From assembly GCA_021151835.1 (NCBI GenBank), contig JAGKWO010000039.1:1-41477 (forward strand): 41,477 nucleotides of DNA, written 5' to 3'. Shown here piece after piece: positions 34,387 through 41,477 of this stretch. A program made the translations under genes and the position numbers. How positions within the stretch are numbered: the stretch's first letter is position 1; every line of letters begins with the position of its first letter. A model generated the notes under the pieces. It saw only the letters and a program-made list of their open reading frames with translations, had not been told where the DNA came from and did no database searches. Source of the stretch: Gammaproteobacteria bacterium. Lineage in GTDB: Bacteria > Pseudomonadota > Gammaproteobacteria > Pseudomonadales > Cellvibrionaceae.

Positions 34387-35316
34387 ATGAAGTATCCAAT
34401 CATATTTTTAGCAATAGCTTTCTGTATGCCTGCTTTCGCAGGAATTATTCGTCATGACGTTCCTGACCATGTATATACCCAACCATCAAATAATCCAGCT
34501 ATAGATAGCGTGGGATTGGTGGTATTCGACACGACGGAGGGATCAAACACGTGTAGCGGAACGGTCATTCATAAAAACTGGGTACTGACTGCTGGGCACT
34601 GTGTAAACAAAGCCAGTTCAGTTTCGTTTTATTTGCCTGGCGATACTGGGTGGCGTTTTTACCAAGCTGACACATGGCTTGCACACGAGCGCTTTATAAA
34701 TGACGATTTGCTTAGCGGCTGGGATCTGGGGCTAATGCATATCGATTATGATCTGGGTGTTACGCCCGCGCAATTATATGCAGGCGAAGAAGAGCTTTTA
34801 AGTTCAACTGTTAATACAGGCTTTGGCTACACAGGCGATGGTTACACTGGCCCACAGAGCATCGATTATTTGCGCCGCACTGGCACCAATATTGTTGACG
34901 AACTATGGTCCATCGAGGGCAATGGAAAGCAAATTATTTGGTCCGATTTTGATCACCCAGACAATGATACATATAATCTTTTCGACCACCCCCATTTATC
35001 GATTGATGACTTTGCCAGCACACTTGAGATAATGGCTGCCCCTGGAGACTCAGGTGGCGGTTTGTTCATTGAAGTTGGTGGAATATTTTATCTGGCAGGA
35101 ATTCATTCCTTTGCGGGCGATTTTAATGGAGATGGTATCTTGGGTTATGGTGACGCCTTTGGTTCAACCCGAGTTAGCAGTTTCATCACATGGATACAAA
35201 ACAAGATTAATCCGGTCTCTGTACCCGCCCCAAGCCCCCTCATATTGTTTTTGCTTGGCCTATTAGCGACGCTAGCTAGATACAAACTGGTCCGTGCAAG
35301 CAATCTGAATGCTTAA
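34387..35316 (+). CDS. secreted trypsin-like serine protease with PEP-CTERM-like tail
   Basis: A chymotrypsin-fold protease. The signal peptide ends AFA-GI at residue 18. The catalytic His is in LTAGHC (H71), Asp in WDLGLMH (D113), and Ser in APGDSGGG (S222); a Cys56-Cys72 pair fits the usual disulfide. Residues 278-303 (VSVPAPSPLILFLLGLLATLARYK) resemble a PEP-CTERM sorting signal: Pro-x-Pro, membrane helix, basic end. This would hold or sort the enzyme at the cell surface through an exosortase-like system, which is not in the window. The protein sits between methyltransferase-like and carbamoyltransferase genes. Confidence 0.85.
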   Translation: MKYPIIFLAIAFCMPAFAGIIRHDVPDHVYTQPSNNPAIDSVGLVVFDTTEGSNTCSGTVIHKNWVLTAGHCVNKASSVSFYLPGDTGWRFYQADTWLAHERFINDDLLSGWDLGLMHIDYDLGVTPAQLYAGEEELLSSTVNTGFGYTGDGYTGPQSIDYLRRTGTNIVDELWSIEGNGKQIIWSDFDHPDNDTYNLFDHPHLSIDDFASTLEIMAAPGDSGGGLFIEVGGIFYLAGIHSFAGDFNGDGILGYGDAFGSTRVSSFITWIQNKINPVSVPAPSPLILFLLGLLATLARYKLVRASNLNA

Positions 35317-35357
35317 ATCAATATCCGCGTTAGGTCATTAATTAAGGACAGAAAATT

Positions 35358-37082
35358 ATGATTACCCTTGGACTTTATGGCGCACTTGACTGGCAAGCTG
35401 ACAAATCCTTCAACAATGAGGGAAGACATACTTGGGTTCATGACTCAGGCGCATCATTGTTTGTTGATGGCACCCACGTTTCAAGCATATCTGAAGAACG
35501 ACTGACGCGAAAAAAACATGATGGCAACTTTCCTATAAATTCTATTAATTATTGCCTATCGACTGCCGGAGTGACAGCTGATCAAGTTGATATGATATGT
35601 ATACCTTCCATGGGGCTTGATATTTTTTATGAGCAGTGGAATGGCGGAATTGCACATTCAATCATTGCCCGCAATTTCCCTAACGCCAGTATACTATTAC
35701 TGTCCCATCACTTGTGTCACGCGGCTGCAGCAGTTTTTTCCTGCGAGCAAAATGAAGGATCATTTTTGACACTTGACGGTGCAGGCTCCGCCATAATGGA
35801 CCAAGGATACCGGCGTCTCGCGTTGGAAACCAACACCATTGGTTATTTCAACAAATCAAAGGGAATCTTCCGAATCTTTAATGGTGTTCCAGGAACCAAC
35901 GATTTTGGAGGTTATTATCACTGGCACGCCCAGAAAATTTACTGTGAAAAAACCAACAGGGACATCCACTGGTCCAACGAAAAGTATCGTGAGACATGGC
36001 CTGGAAAAATAATGGGGCTGTCCGCCTATGGCGTGGAAGCGAGACATCATAGGATCAAGGGTTTTTTTAGTTCAAACGAATTATCGTATAACGGTATGCC
36101 CTATATAGTGTTCGATAAAGATTTTACTGAAGAAAACAAGCTAGCTAAAAATGCCGATGAAAAAGCATATTTACTTCAACGAAACTTTGAAGCAGCACTA
36201 ATGAATCTCGTAAATGATTTAAAAGCGTCTTCATATCTAGATGAGAATCTCTGTCTCTCTGGCGGATGTTTTCTGAATATACTTGCAAATACGCTTATAA
36301 AAAATAGCGGTCTTTTTAAAACTGTCCATATTCCACCCTTTCCAAATGATGAAGGACTGCATTTTGGAGCGGCATGTTTTGGTTTATTTAAGAATAACAT
36401 TCCGATTCATTTACCTAAAAACCTGGCACTGCTCGGTAAACATTACTCCGAGAACAGCATTGAACAGGTACTCATCAAGTCTGGTCTCACATATCGCAAA
36501 TATGAAAATTTTACTGAGCTTTGTGATTTTATTGCTTCCAGGCTGAGCGAAAATAGTATCGTAGCCTGGTTTCAAGGCAGATCGGAATTCGGCCCCAGGT
36601 CACTCGGCGCTCGGTCCATCTTAATGCACCCTGGGCCAGAAAGTAACAAAGATATTTTAAATCTTCGAGTGAAACACCGCGAATATTGGCGGCCATTTGC
36701 TGGCATTATTTTAAATGAGCACCTATCCGATTTTTTTGAGGAGAGCTTCGATTCACCATATATGTTATTTTCATTGAAAGTTAAATCTGACAAAAAACAT
36801 ATGTTAGGCGCTATAACCCACATTGACGAAACTTGCAGAATTCAAACCATCAATTCAAACATAAATCCCGAAGCCACCAGTTTAATAAATAGCTTTTTTC
36901 AAAAAACTGGGATTCCAGCATTATTAAACACATCGTTTAATGATAATGGTGAACCCATTGTAGAGTCACCCTCAGATGCAATTGATGCATTTTTACGCAT
37001 GGATATTGATTATCTTGCAATCGGTCATTTTGTTATAGACCGCTCTTGTAATCAAAAAAGCAATTTGGCTGCATATAATTAA
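35358..37082 (+). CDS. NodU/CmcH-type carbamoyltransferase
   Basis: This family moves a carbamoyl group from carbamoyl phosphate to hydroxyls of sugars or natural products. The N-terminal ASKHA-like domain (LGLYGALDW, VHDSGASLFVDG, SISEERLTRKKHDG) contains the metal-binding histidines in SHHLCHAAAAV (H117, H118, H121) and LDGAGSA. GGCFLN near residue 303 and the C-terminal domain (GRSEFGPRSLGARSIL, LLNTSFNDNGEPIVESPSDA) are standard. Length 574 is normal. The acceptor could be a glycan made by the neighbouring glycosyltransferases (inference). It ends three bases from the convergent next gene. Confidence 0.92.
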   Translation: MITLGLYGALDWQADKSFNNEGRHTWVHDSGASLFVDGTHVSSISEERLTRKKHDGNFPINSINYCLSTAGVTADQVDMICIPSMGLDIFYEQWNGGIAHSIIARNFPNASILLLSHHLCHAAAAVFSCEQNEGSFLTLDGAGSAIMDQGYRRLALETNTIGYFNKSKGIFRIFNGVPGTNDFGGYYHWHAQKIYCEKTNRDIHWSNEKYRETWPGKIMGLSAYGVEARHHRIKGFFSSNELSYNGMPYIVFDKDFTEENKLAKNADEKAYLLQRNFEAALMNLVNDLKASSYLDENLCLSGGCFLNILANTLIKNSGLFKTVHIPPFPNDEGLHFGAACFGLFKNNIPIHLPKNLALLGKHYSENSIEQVLIKSGLTYRKYENFTELCDFIASRLSENSIVAWFQGRSEFGPRSLGARSILMHPGPESNKDILNLRVKHREYWRPFAGIILNEHLSDFFEESFDSPYMLFSLKVKSDKKHMLGAITHIDETCRIQTINSNINPEATSLINSFFQKTGIPALLNTSFNDNGEPIVESPSDAIDAFLRMDIDYLAIGHFVIDRSCNQKSNLAAYN

Positions 37083-37085
37083 TTA

Positions 37086-37997
37086 TCATTCCCAAGCAAT
37101 TTCCAGCCCTTCATGTATCGCATAGGAGAAATAATCTTCCATTGCTGCTCTCAATTCCGGATTTAAATGCACTGCATGCTCATCAAGCCCATATTTAAGT
37201 CCAGCGGTGTTACCCCACAATTCCCTGTCATTTTCGGGGTGAGGCACAACATAACTTCGCAGGCCAAGATATTTTTTTGCCATTAACGAAATGTGTATAT
37301 CCTCAGCAATGTGACGATTTTTAGTCCTAGCCTCAGATATAACTTCCGCCCAAAAAGCACTGAGCGCCTCGCGCGGCATAAACCAAGTTTGATAGAGATA
37401 ATTAACTTGCCTAGCAGTCCAATTGTGAGTTTCCTTCCATCCGTAATGAATACCACCCCCATCACGCCTGAAGCAGGTTCCAAAAGCTCCGTAAATCCCA
37501 GGCTGTAGTTGGTAAGAATTAACGCAGTTTTCAATATAACGACGTCCAGGGAGGATATCGTCATCCATTATACAAATGAAATCCGTCGTTGCATTCAGAG
37601 CGAAGGTAAACCGACCCCAGACTCCATAGTCATGACTCGTCTCGGCATACTCAATCGATTCACGCCTAAGTAAGTCGTAATCCGGTTTATATGCTGAATC
37701 CTCCGATGAAAGATTCCAATACATTATTTTTTTGATGGGGTAAGTTTGAGTTTTGATGCTTGCAACTTGTTCAGGCAATGTAAATTGCCTTTTAAAACCA
37801 TTTAAAACTACTGTGACAGTTTTCATAAAATCTCTTTTAGAGATGAAACGTTTCTCGATGTATTCCGTATTTTTTAGGGCTAATTGCCGAATAACCATTG
37901 CTCTATAAAAATAATTCAGTTCAAAGGATTTCTCGAATTCTTCGAACTTCAACTTCAACTTCAACTTCAACTTCATTATAAATTTTTTTGCGGACAT
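37086..37997 (-). CDS. family 2 glycosyltransferase-like protein with N-terminal repeat
   Basis: A GT-A-type protein: TVTVVLNGFKRQFTLPEQVASIKTQTYPIKKIMYWN starts the fold at residue 60, FICIMDDDILPG holds the DxD motif (D145-D147), and HIAEDIHISLMAKKYLG near residue 239 carries a likely catalytic acid. The first about 57 residues form a charged helix that begins with four Lys-Leu pairs, coded by a tandem hexamer. The start may be ATG 37997, 37976 (in the repeat) or 37826 (just before the fold). The gene is the only minus-strand member of the modification cluster. Sugar unknown. Confidence 0.75.
   Translation of the reverse strand: MSAKKFIMKLKLKLKLKFEEFEKSFELNYFYRAMVIRQLALKNTEYIEKRFISKRDFMKTVTVVLNGFKRQFTLPEQVASIKTQTYPIKKIMYWNLSSEDSAYKPDYDLLRRESIEYAETSHDYGVWGRFTFALNATTDFICIMDDDILPGRRYIENCVNSYQLQPGIYGAFGTCFRRDGGGIHYGWKETHNWTARQVNYLYQTWFMPREALSAFWAEVISEARTKNRHIAEDIHISLMAKKYLGLRSYVVPHPENDRELWGNTAGLKYGLDEHAVHLNPELRAAMEDYFSYAIHEGLEIAWE
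37945..37974 (-). repeat. hexamer tandem repeat at the glycosyltransferase start
   Basis: AACTTC is repeated five times, 37945-37974, coding Lys-Leu pairs on the minus strand just after the ATG at 37976. Because the unit is six bases, copy number changes would lengthen or shorten the N-terminus without shifting frame. The spacing between alternative starts 37997 and 37826 would change. Confidence 0.85.
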
Positions 37998-38187
37998 TTG
38001 ACACTTCCAGAACTCCGCGATTTAGCAAACTCCTCTGCCCCCCTATCCTCAAACAGACATAATTGGAGAAATGGGCTGGTTCTGGTAAGCGGCTTACAGT
38101 GAGGAGAGCATCCATGAAAGCCTTGGCCATTCGTCGCCTTTGGCAGTGACGACATGTTTTTTGCAGCAAGGGCGTAAGCACCTAACC

Positions 38188-38400
38188 ATTCGCCGGGCAA
38201 TTTACACCACCAATGCGATTAAATCGCTGAATGGCGTAGCTCGCCAGGCAATCAAAAAACGCAAATTGGTTCCAACGGATGAATCAACCAATAAAGTGAT
38301 TTTCCTGGCGATGCAGGATGCCTCCAAAAAATGGACTATGCCGATTCGCAATTGGAGGACAGCACTCAATCATTTTATGATTGGATTTGATGAGCGATGA
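38188..38400 (+). pseudogene. IS256-family transposase remnant, C-terminal end
   Basis: The translated text TIRRAIYTTNAIKSLNGVARQ, KKRKLVPTDES, FLAMQDASKKWTMPIRNW and ALNHFMIGFDER is the standard end of the IS256/mutator transposases. The catalytic domain upstream is missing, and the sequence before about 38180 is unrelated, so only about 70 codons remain. The sequence 38421-38446 may be the remains of the right terminal repeat. It marks an old insertion between the modification cluster and the toxin block. The 190 bases to its left (37998-38187) hold nothing I recognise. Confidence 0.85.
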
Positions 38401-38466
38401 TGGATTATCGCTGAGTTGGCAGTTACACAGAATCATTTACAGACTCTGGGATACCACTCAACCATT

Positions 38467-38497
38467 AAAAACCCTGCTTTTTTAAGGCAGGGTTTTT
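38467..38497 (-). terminator. terminator of the toxin-ankyrin unit
   Basis: AAAAACCCTGC (38467-38477) and GCAGGGTTTTT (38487-38497) form a perfect 11-bp stem with a nine-base loop, placed 26 bases after the ankyrin gene stop and ending in a T-run on the minus strand. It would also work for the plus strand. Confidence 0.88.
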
Positions 38498-38522
38498 CAA
38501 GATGCAAATATAATTTTTAACG

Positions 38523-39041
38523 TTAGCTTTTCGCTCGCTTCGCCAATTCAGCGCGAATCAACTCAGCAATTTCAAGCTCACCTCGTTCTTCAGCATAGGC
38601 TAGGGCATCCATGTTTTTCATCCTTTCCCCACTATACTTAATTGAGATATCTATTCCGTTGTCGATCAATAATTTCGCCATCGGATAATTTCCTATGTAT
38701 ATAGCGCTAAATAGAGGATTGTGATCCGGCTCAGATACATCCATTTTTGATCCGCTGACAAGTAAAAGATCTACCATCTCTAAATTTCCAGCCGACGCAG
38801 CTGTTTTTAATGCATTTGAGTTAAAAGTGCCTCCTGTTTCATTTATATCTATGCCTAGTTTTATTAGCAAATTAACCACTTTTAAGACTCCTTGGCGCGC
38901 AGCATCATGTAACCAAGTTCCAAAAACAGTTTTAACTTTTAATAATTCTGGTGTTTCAATAAAAATTTTCTCCAAAGATTTCAAATCTTCACTTTTGATT
39001 AAATTTCTAATTTGCTTAATTTGTTCTATATCGTTCGACAT
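38523..39041 (-). CDS. ankyrin-repeat protein, probable immunity protein
   Basis: A 172-residue cytosolic protein with about four ankyrin repeats (TWLHDAARQGVLKVVNLLIKLGIDIN, NALKTAASAGNLEMVDLLLVSG, PLFSAIYIGNYPMAKLLIDNGIDI and ALAYAEERGELEIAELI). It starts five bases after the toxin gene stop. Small ankyrin proteins next to polymorphic toxins commonly act as immunity proteins, so it likely protects against the AHH nuclease. That role is inferred from position. The terminator follows. Confidence 0.85.
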   Translation of the reverse strand: MSNDIEQIKQIRNLIKSEDLKSLEKIFIETPELLKVKTVFGTWLHDAARQGVLKVVNLLIKLGIDINETGGTFNSNALKTAASAGNLEMVDLLLVSGSKMDVSEPDHNPLFSAIYIGNYPMAKLLIDNGIDISIKYSGERMKNMDALAYAEERGELEIAELIRAELAKRAKS

Positions 39042-39046
39042 GTGAT

Positions 39047-41476
39047 TTACCTTCTTTGCGATGCTCTTTCACCGGCCTCTCTTAAAGCATCTAAGATGTC
39101 CGCACGCGATCCACCCAGATCTCTCACTGCTTTCAGCGCATTAACAGTTTGCGTCAAATCATTTCCATGATGCTGACCAGCCACTCGGTTTGGCGCCCAC
39201 ACCAGATTTTCTTTGCCAAAGAAAGGGTCAATAACATATTCACGCAGTATCGCTTGTCCTTCTTTCACCAAAGCCTGCTGTTCCGGGCCTTTTCCTTTTT
39301 TATACAAAATATGGTGTGCGTGCGGATCATGCATTCCCGATGGCTTGGGAAACCCCATGCGTTCCATCACCTTGCCGTAATTGATGTTTATGCCACCAAT
39401 ATACTGATCCATCCTCTCCTGTCTGGCGCGTGACCAGGCTTTTCCACTTAACGAGGAGTATTCCATCATTCGTTGAGTTTTCTTCCATGACACAGCTGCT
39501 TCGGCTGGGGGAACCATATATTCCCCAAAATTAACAGCTAAATCTATTGCTGTTCCTACTTTGCCGAACCATCCCGCTGCAGAGCCAACTCCAGCCTCCA
39601 GCATGTTTCTGTTCAGCCGATCCATTTGGATGTTTTTCTGCACGGGCGATATATATCCAATTTCCCCCATTATATTCAGCGGACCTTTCTCGGCAAATAA
39701 CTGTGCTGCCTGAACGGCCCCAACGACTGGCAGCGCTGATGCTATATCCCCAGCCAGCGTGGTTTTTCCAAAACTCGACCAATCACTGGTTTCAAACATC
39801 CTTTTAACGGTGGGACTATAAGAAATTCCCATATCCATGCTGTCAATCATTCCTACAAACTCATGAATCGAAGAAGCGGTATTTATTGTTCCACCACGGA
39901 TATGCCCCGCCAGAACAACATCGTCGACGGAAGCAATATAACGCTGAACATAGGCTGCTTCCTGTTCAAGTGTGTTGATTCCCGCAATGGAGCCAGTTCC
40001 CAATCGATCCGCCAAGATGCTGTATAAGGGATTATTGGTGATATCACCTGTTTTGAGCGAATTCACCAATCCTTCGTAACTGGACGAGTCTGTTAAGTCA
40101 ATCGATTCCCCTATCGCAAACAACTTGTAGGCCTCGTTGCTGAGTTCATCGGCAAACAAACCCATCTCGCTTCCTGTACTGGATTTTTCATGGCGGGCAA
40201 TAATGGCCTCTCTGGTAAGTTCGTGAGGTGTCTTTTCACCAGATGGCTGGGGTGAAACCATTTCCCATTTTAACCTTCGACTATCATTTGCAGCCTGAAG
40301 CGCTTCCGCTCGTGATGCACCGCTTTTGCGTGCGGCGTCATAAATCCGCTTCTCAGCGTCATTCAATTCTTTTAAGCCCGAATAGTTCTGCGCAACATCC
40401 ACGATTTCATTGCCCAGTTGGTTGCCAAACGCATCAATGGCTATTTGCGCATAATCAACCTTGCCACCGTGGTTCCACTGCTTCATCAGCTTGCCGGTCA
40501 TGGCGCCCGTGATAAACCCTTGCGCCATATTGCCCCACCCAAAGGTGCTGGTGTTGAGCTTACCCAACGGCAGGTTTCCACCAATCGCTTGACCGGCAGC
40601 GTTACCCACGGCATAGGCGGCCATACCTTTCCAACTGAAGCTTGTATCAACACCGGCAATACGGTTCGCAGCCTGACTGCTCATGTAGTTGAACGCGCCT
40701 CGGGCCGCATGGTGGTACCATTCAGTGCCCGTTAAAAACTCGGCGGCGGATTTTGCCCAGCCCACATTACTCGATGCTGCTAGTCCACCTAAACCGGCAG
40801 TGGCGGCGGTTGTGATTCCACTTGAAACCGCCTGGCGCAGGCTGAAATGTTCCTGTTGCCCTGTGGCAATCCCTACCGCCTGGGATGCCATCGAACCCAT
40901 GATCCCGCCTACGGCTGCACCCATATACCCAGCCAAACCTGCGCCACCAGTCGTGGCAGCCATTCCCAATCCCATGGTCGTCGTCGTGCCCGTCACGCCA
41001 CCTGAGACTCCCAAGCTGGTGAAGTACCCTGTGGCTGCACCTGCGGTGTAAATAGTTACAACAACCGCCACCACAATAATCGCGATCATCGCCAAGGCAT
41101 TACAGCTGTTCTTTGGCGGTGGTGGTGGCGTTGGGCTTGGGGTGGTGTCCCCGATGATTTCTTGCGGGTTGTAGGGTTTAAACGTGGTGGCATTGTTGTG
41201 CTCACTGCGCGCTACGTTCGGCAGGCGCAGGGTTTGGCCAACGTGGTTGGTCAGTTGTGCATCGGGTGAGAGGTTGATGCCGTTGGCATCCGCTATCAAA
41301 TACCACTGGCTGGTATCACCCCATACCGTTTGCGCGATGCTGAATAAGGTATCACCTGTATTCACCATGTATTGGCCGGAGGCCGCTGCGATGTCGTTTT
41401 TGATATCGCTGCCCGTCACGACACTATTGCCCGAGGCTCCTGTTACGCCCATGTCGAACTGGACGTTTTTACCCAG
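39047..41476 (-). CDS. polymorphic toxin with LysM and C-terminal AHH nuclease (5' end outside window)
   Basis: The frame is open to the window edge, so the protein is longer than the 809 codons seen; the missing part may be an Rhs/YD-repeat shell (inference). A LysM domain near the visible start (YMVNTGDTLFSIAQTVWGD to LRLPN) is followed by a Pro-rich linker (PSPTPPPPP), hydrophobic and glycine-rich helices (about residues 120-260), a long helical part and a C-terminal AHH-type HNH nuclease: DPHAHHILYKKGKGPEQQ and NLVWAPNRVAGQHHGND, with conserved His residues. It likely degrades nucleic acid in target cells. The ankyrin gene downstream supplies the probable immunity protein. Confidence 0.85.
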   Translation of the reverse strand: MGKNVQFDMGVTGASGNSVVTGSDIKNDIAAASGQYMVNTGDTLFSIAQTVWGDTSQWYLIADANGINLSPDAQLTNHVGQTLRLPNVARSEHNNATTFKPYNPQEIIGDTTPSPTPPPPPKNSCNALAMIAIIVVAVVVTIYTAGAATGYFTSLGVSGGVTGTTTTMGLGMAATTGGAGLAGYMGAAVGGIMGSMASQAVGIATGQQEHFSLRQAVSSGITTAATAGLGGLAASSNVGWAKSAAEFLTGTEWYHHAARGAFNYMSSQAANRIAGVDTSFSWKGMAAYAVGNAAGQAIGGNLPLGKLNTSTFGWGNMAQGFITGAMTGKLMKQWNHGGKVDYAQIAIDAFGNQLGNEIVDVAQNYSGLKELNDAEKRIYDAARKSGASRAEALQAANDSRRLKWEMVSPQPSGEKTPHELTREAIIARHEKSSTGSEMGLFADELSNEAYKLFAIGESIDLTDSSSYEGLVNSLKTGDITNNPLYSILADRLGTGSIAGINTLEQEAAYVQRYIASVDDVVLAGHIRGGTINTASSIHEFVGMIDSMDMGISYSPTVKRMFETSDWSSFGKTTLAGDIASALPVVGAVQAAQLFAEKGPLNIMGEIGYISPVQKNIQMDRLNRNMLEAGVGSAAGWFGKVGTAIDLAVNFGEYMVPPAEAAVSWKKTQRMMEYSSLSGKAWSRARQERMDQYIGGININYGKVMERMGFPKPSGMHDPHAHHILYKKGKGPEQQALVKEGQAILREYVIDPFFGKENLVWAPNRVAGQHHGNDLTQTVNALKAVRDLGGSRADILDALREAGERASQRR

Positions 41477-41477
41477 C

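Noticed and set aside
36572..36823. Minus-strand frame within the carbamoyltransferase gene
   Set aside because: Shadow of a well-supported gene.
37921..38181. Minus-strand frame overlapping the hexamer repeat and the IS256 region
   Set aside because: Its C-terminus is the same repeat read in another phase (Val-Glu run) and it has no conserved motif.

Overview
The window is chromosomal DNA from a gammaproteobacterium. The ahcY-metF pair, RNase PH, YicC, the cellulolytic-type PEP-CTERM-like tail and the Rhs/AHH toxin fit a Cellvibrio-like marine or soil lineage. That placement is inference, since no rRNA gene is present.

The left flank (1-5 kb) is housekeeping. It holds ahcY (5' end cut by the window), a REP-like palindromic spacer, metF, then a minus-strand group rph-dgkA-psiE, and divergent yicC.

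The centre (5.2-29.5 kb) is one almost gapless minus-strand flagellar operon, reading fliQ-fliR-flhB-flhA-flgF-flgG-flgA-flgH-flgI-flgB-flgC-fliE-fliF-(small unknown)-fliH-fliI-fliJ-fliK-like-flgD-flgE-fliM-like-fliN-fliO-fliP-fliA-like. It continues into a SelO-like pseudokinase gene and a family-2 glycosyltransferase gene. Many joints are ATGA or TAATG overlaps. The operon encodes a full flagellar type III export gate, ATPase complex, MS ring, rod, P and L rings and hook. It has no flagellin, FlgK, FlgL, FliD, FlgJ, FlgM, FlgN, FliG, MotA, MotB or chemotaxis gene. A 120-residue unknown sits in the usual fliG slot, and several parts (FliF tail, FliM, FlgD, sigma factor) are shortened. Upstream lies a second minus-strand group of two TPR proteins around a small basic protein.

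The right flank of that locus (29.7-38 kb) reads mostly on the plus strand. It contains a HlyC-type lysine acyltransferase, a second SelO-like protein, a second matching glycosyltransferase, a methyltransferase-like protein, a secreted trypsin-like protease with a PEP-CTERM-like tail, and a NodU-type carbamoyltransferase. A convergent third glycosyltransferase follows. The SelO-like/glycosyltransferase pair is therefore present twice, in inverted orientation, on both sides of the flagellar operon. My best reading is a motor-less and filament-less flagellar-type export or surface structure with its own set of protein- or glycan-modifying enzymes. Whether it works as a secretion system is inference.

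The right end (38-41.5 kb) holds an IS256-type transposase remnant, an ankyrin-repeat protein (likely immunity) and the 3' end of a polymorphic toxin gene with LysM and C-terminal AHH nuclease domains, cut by the window edge.
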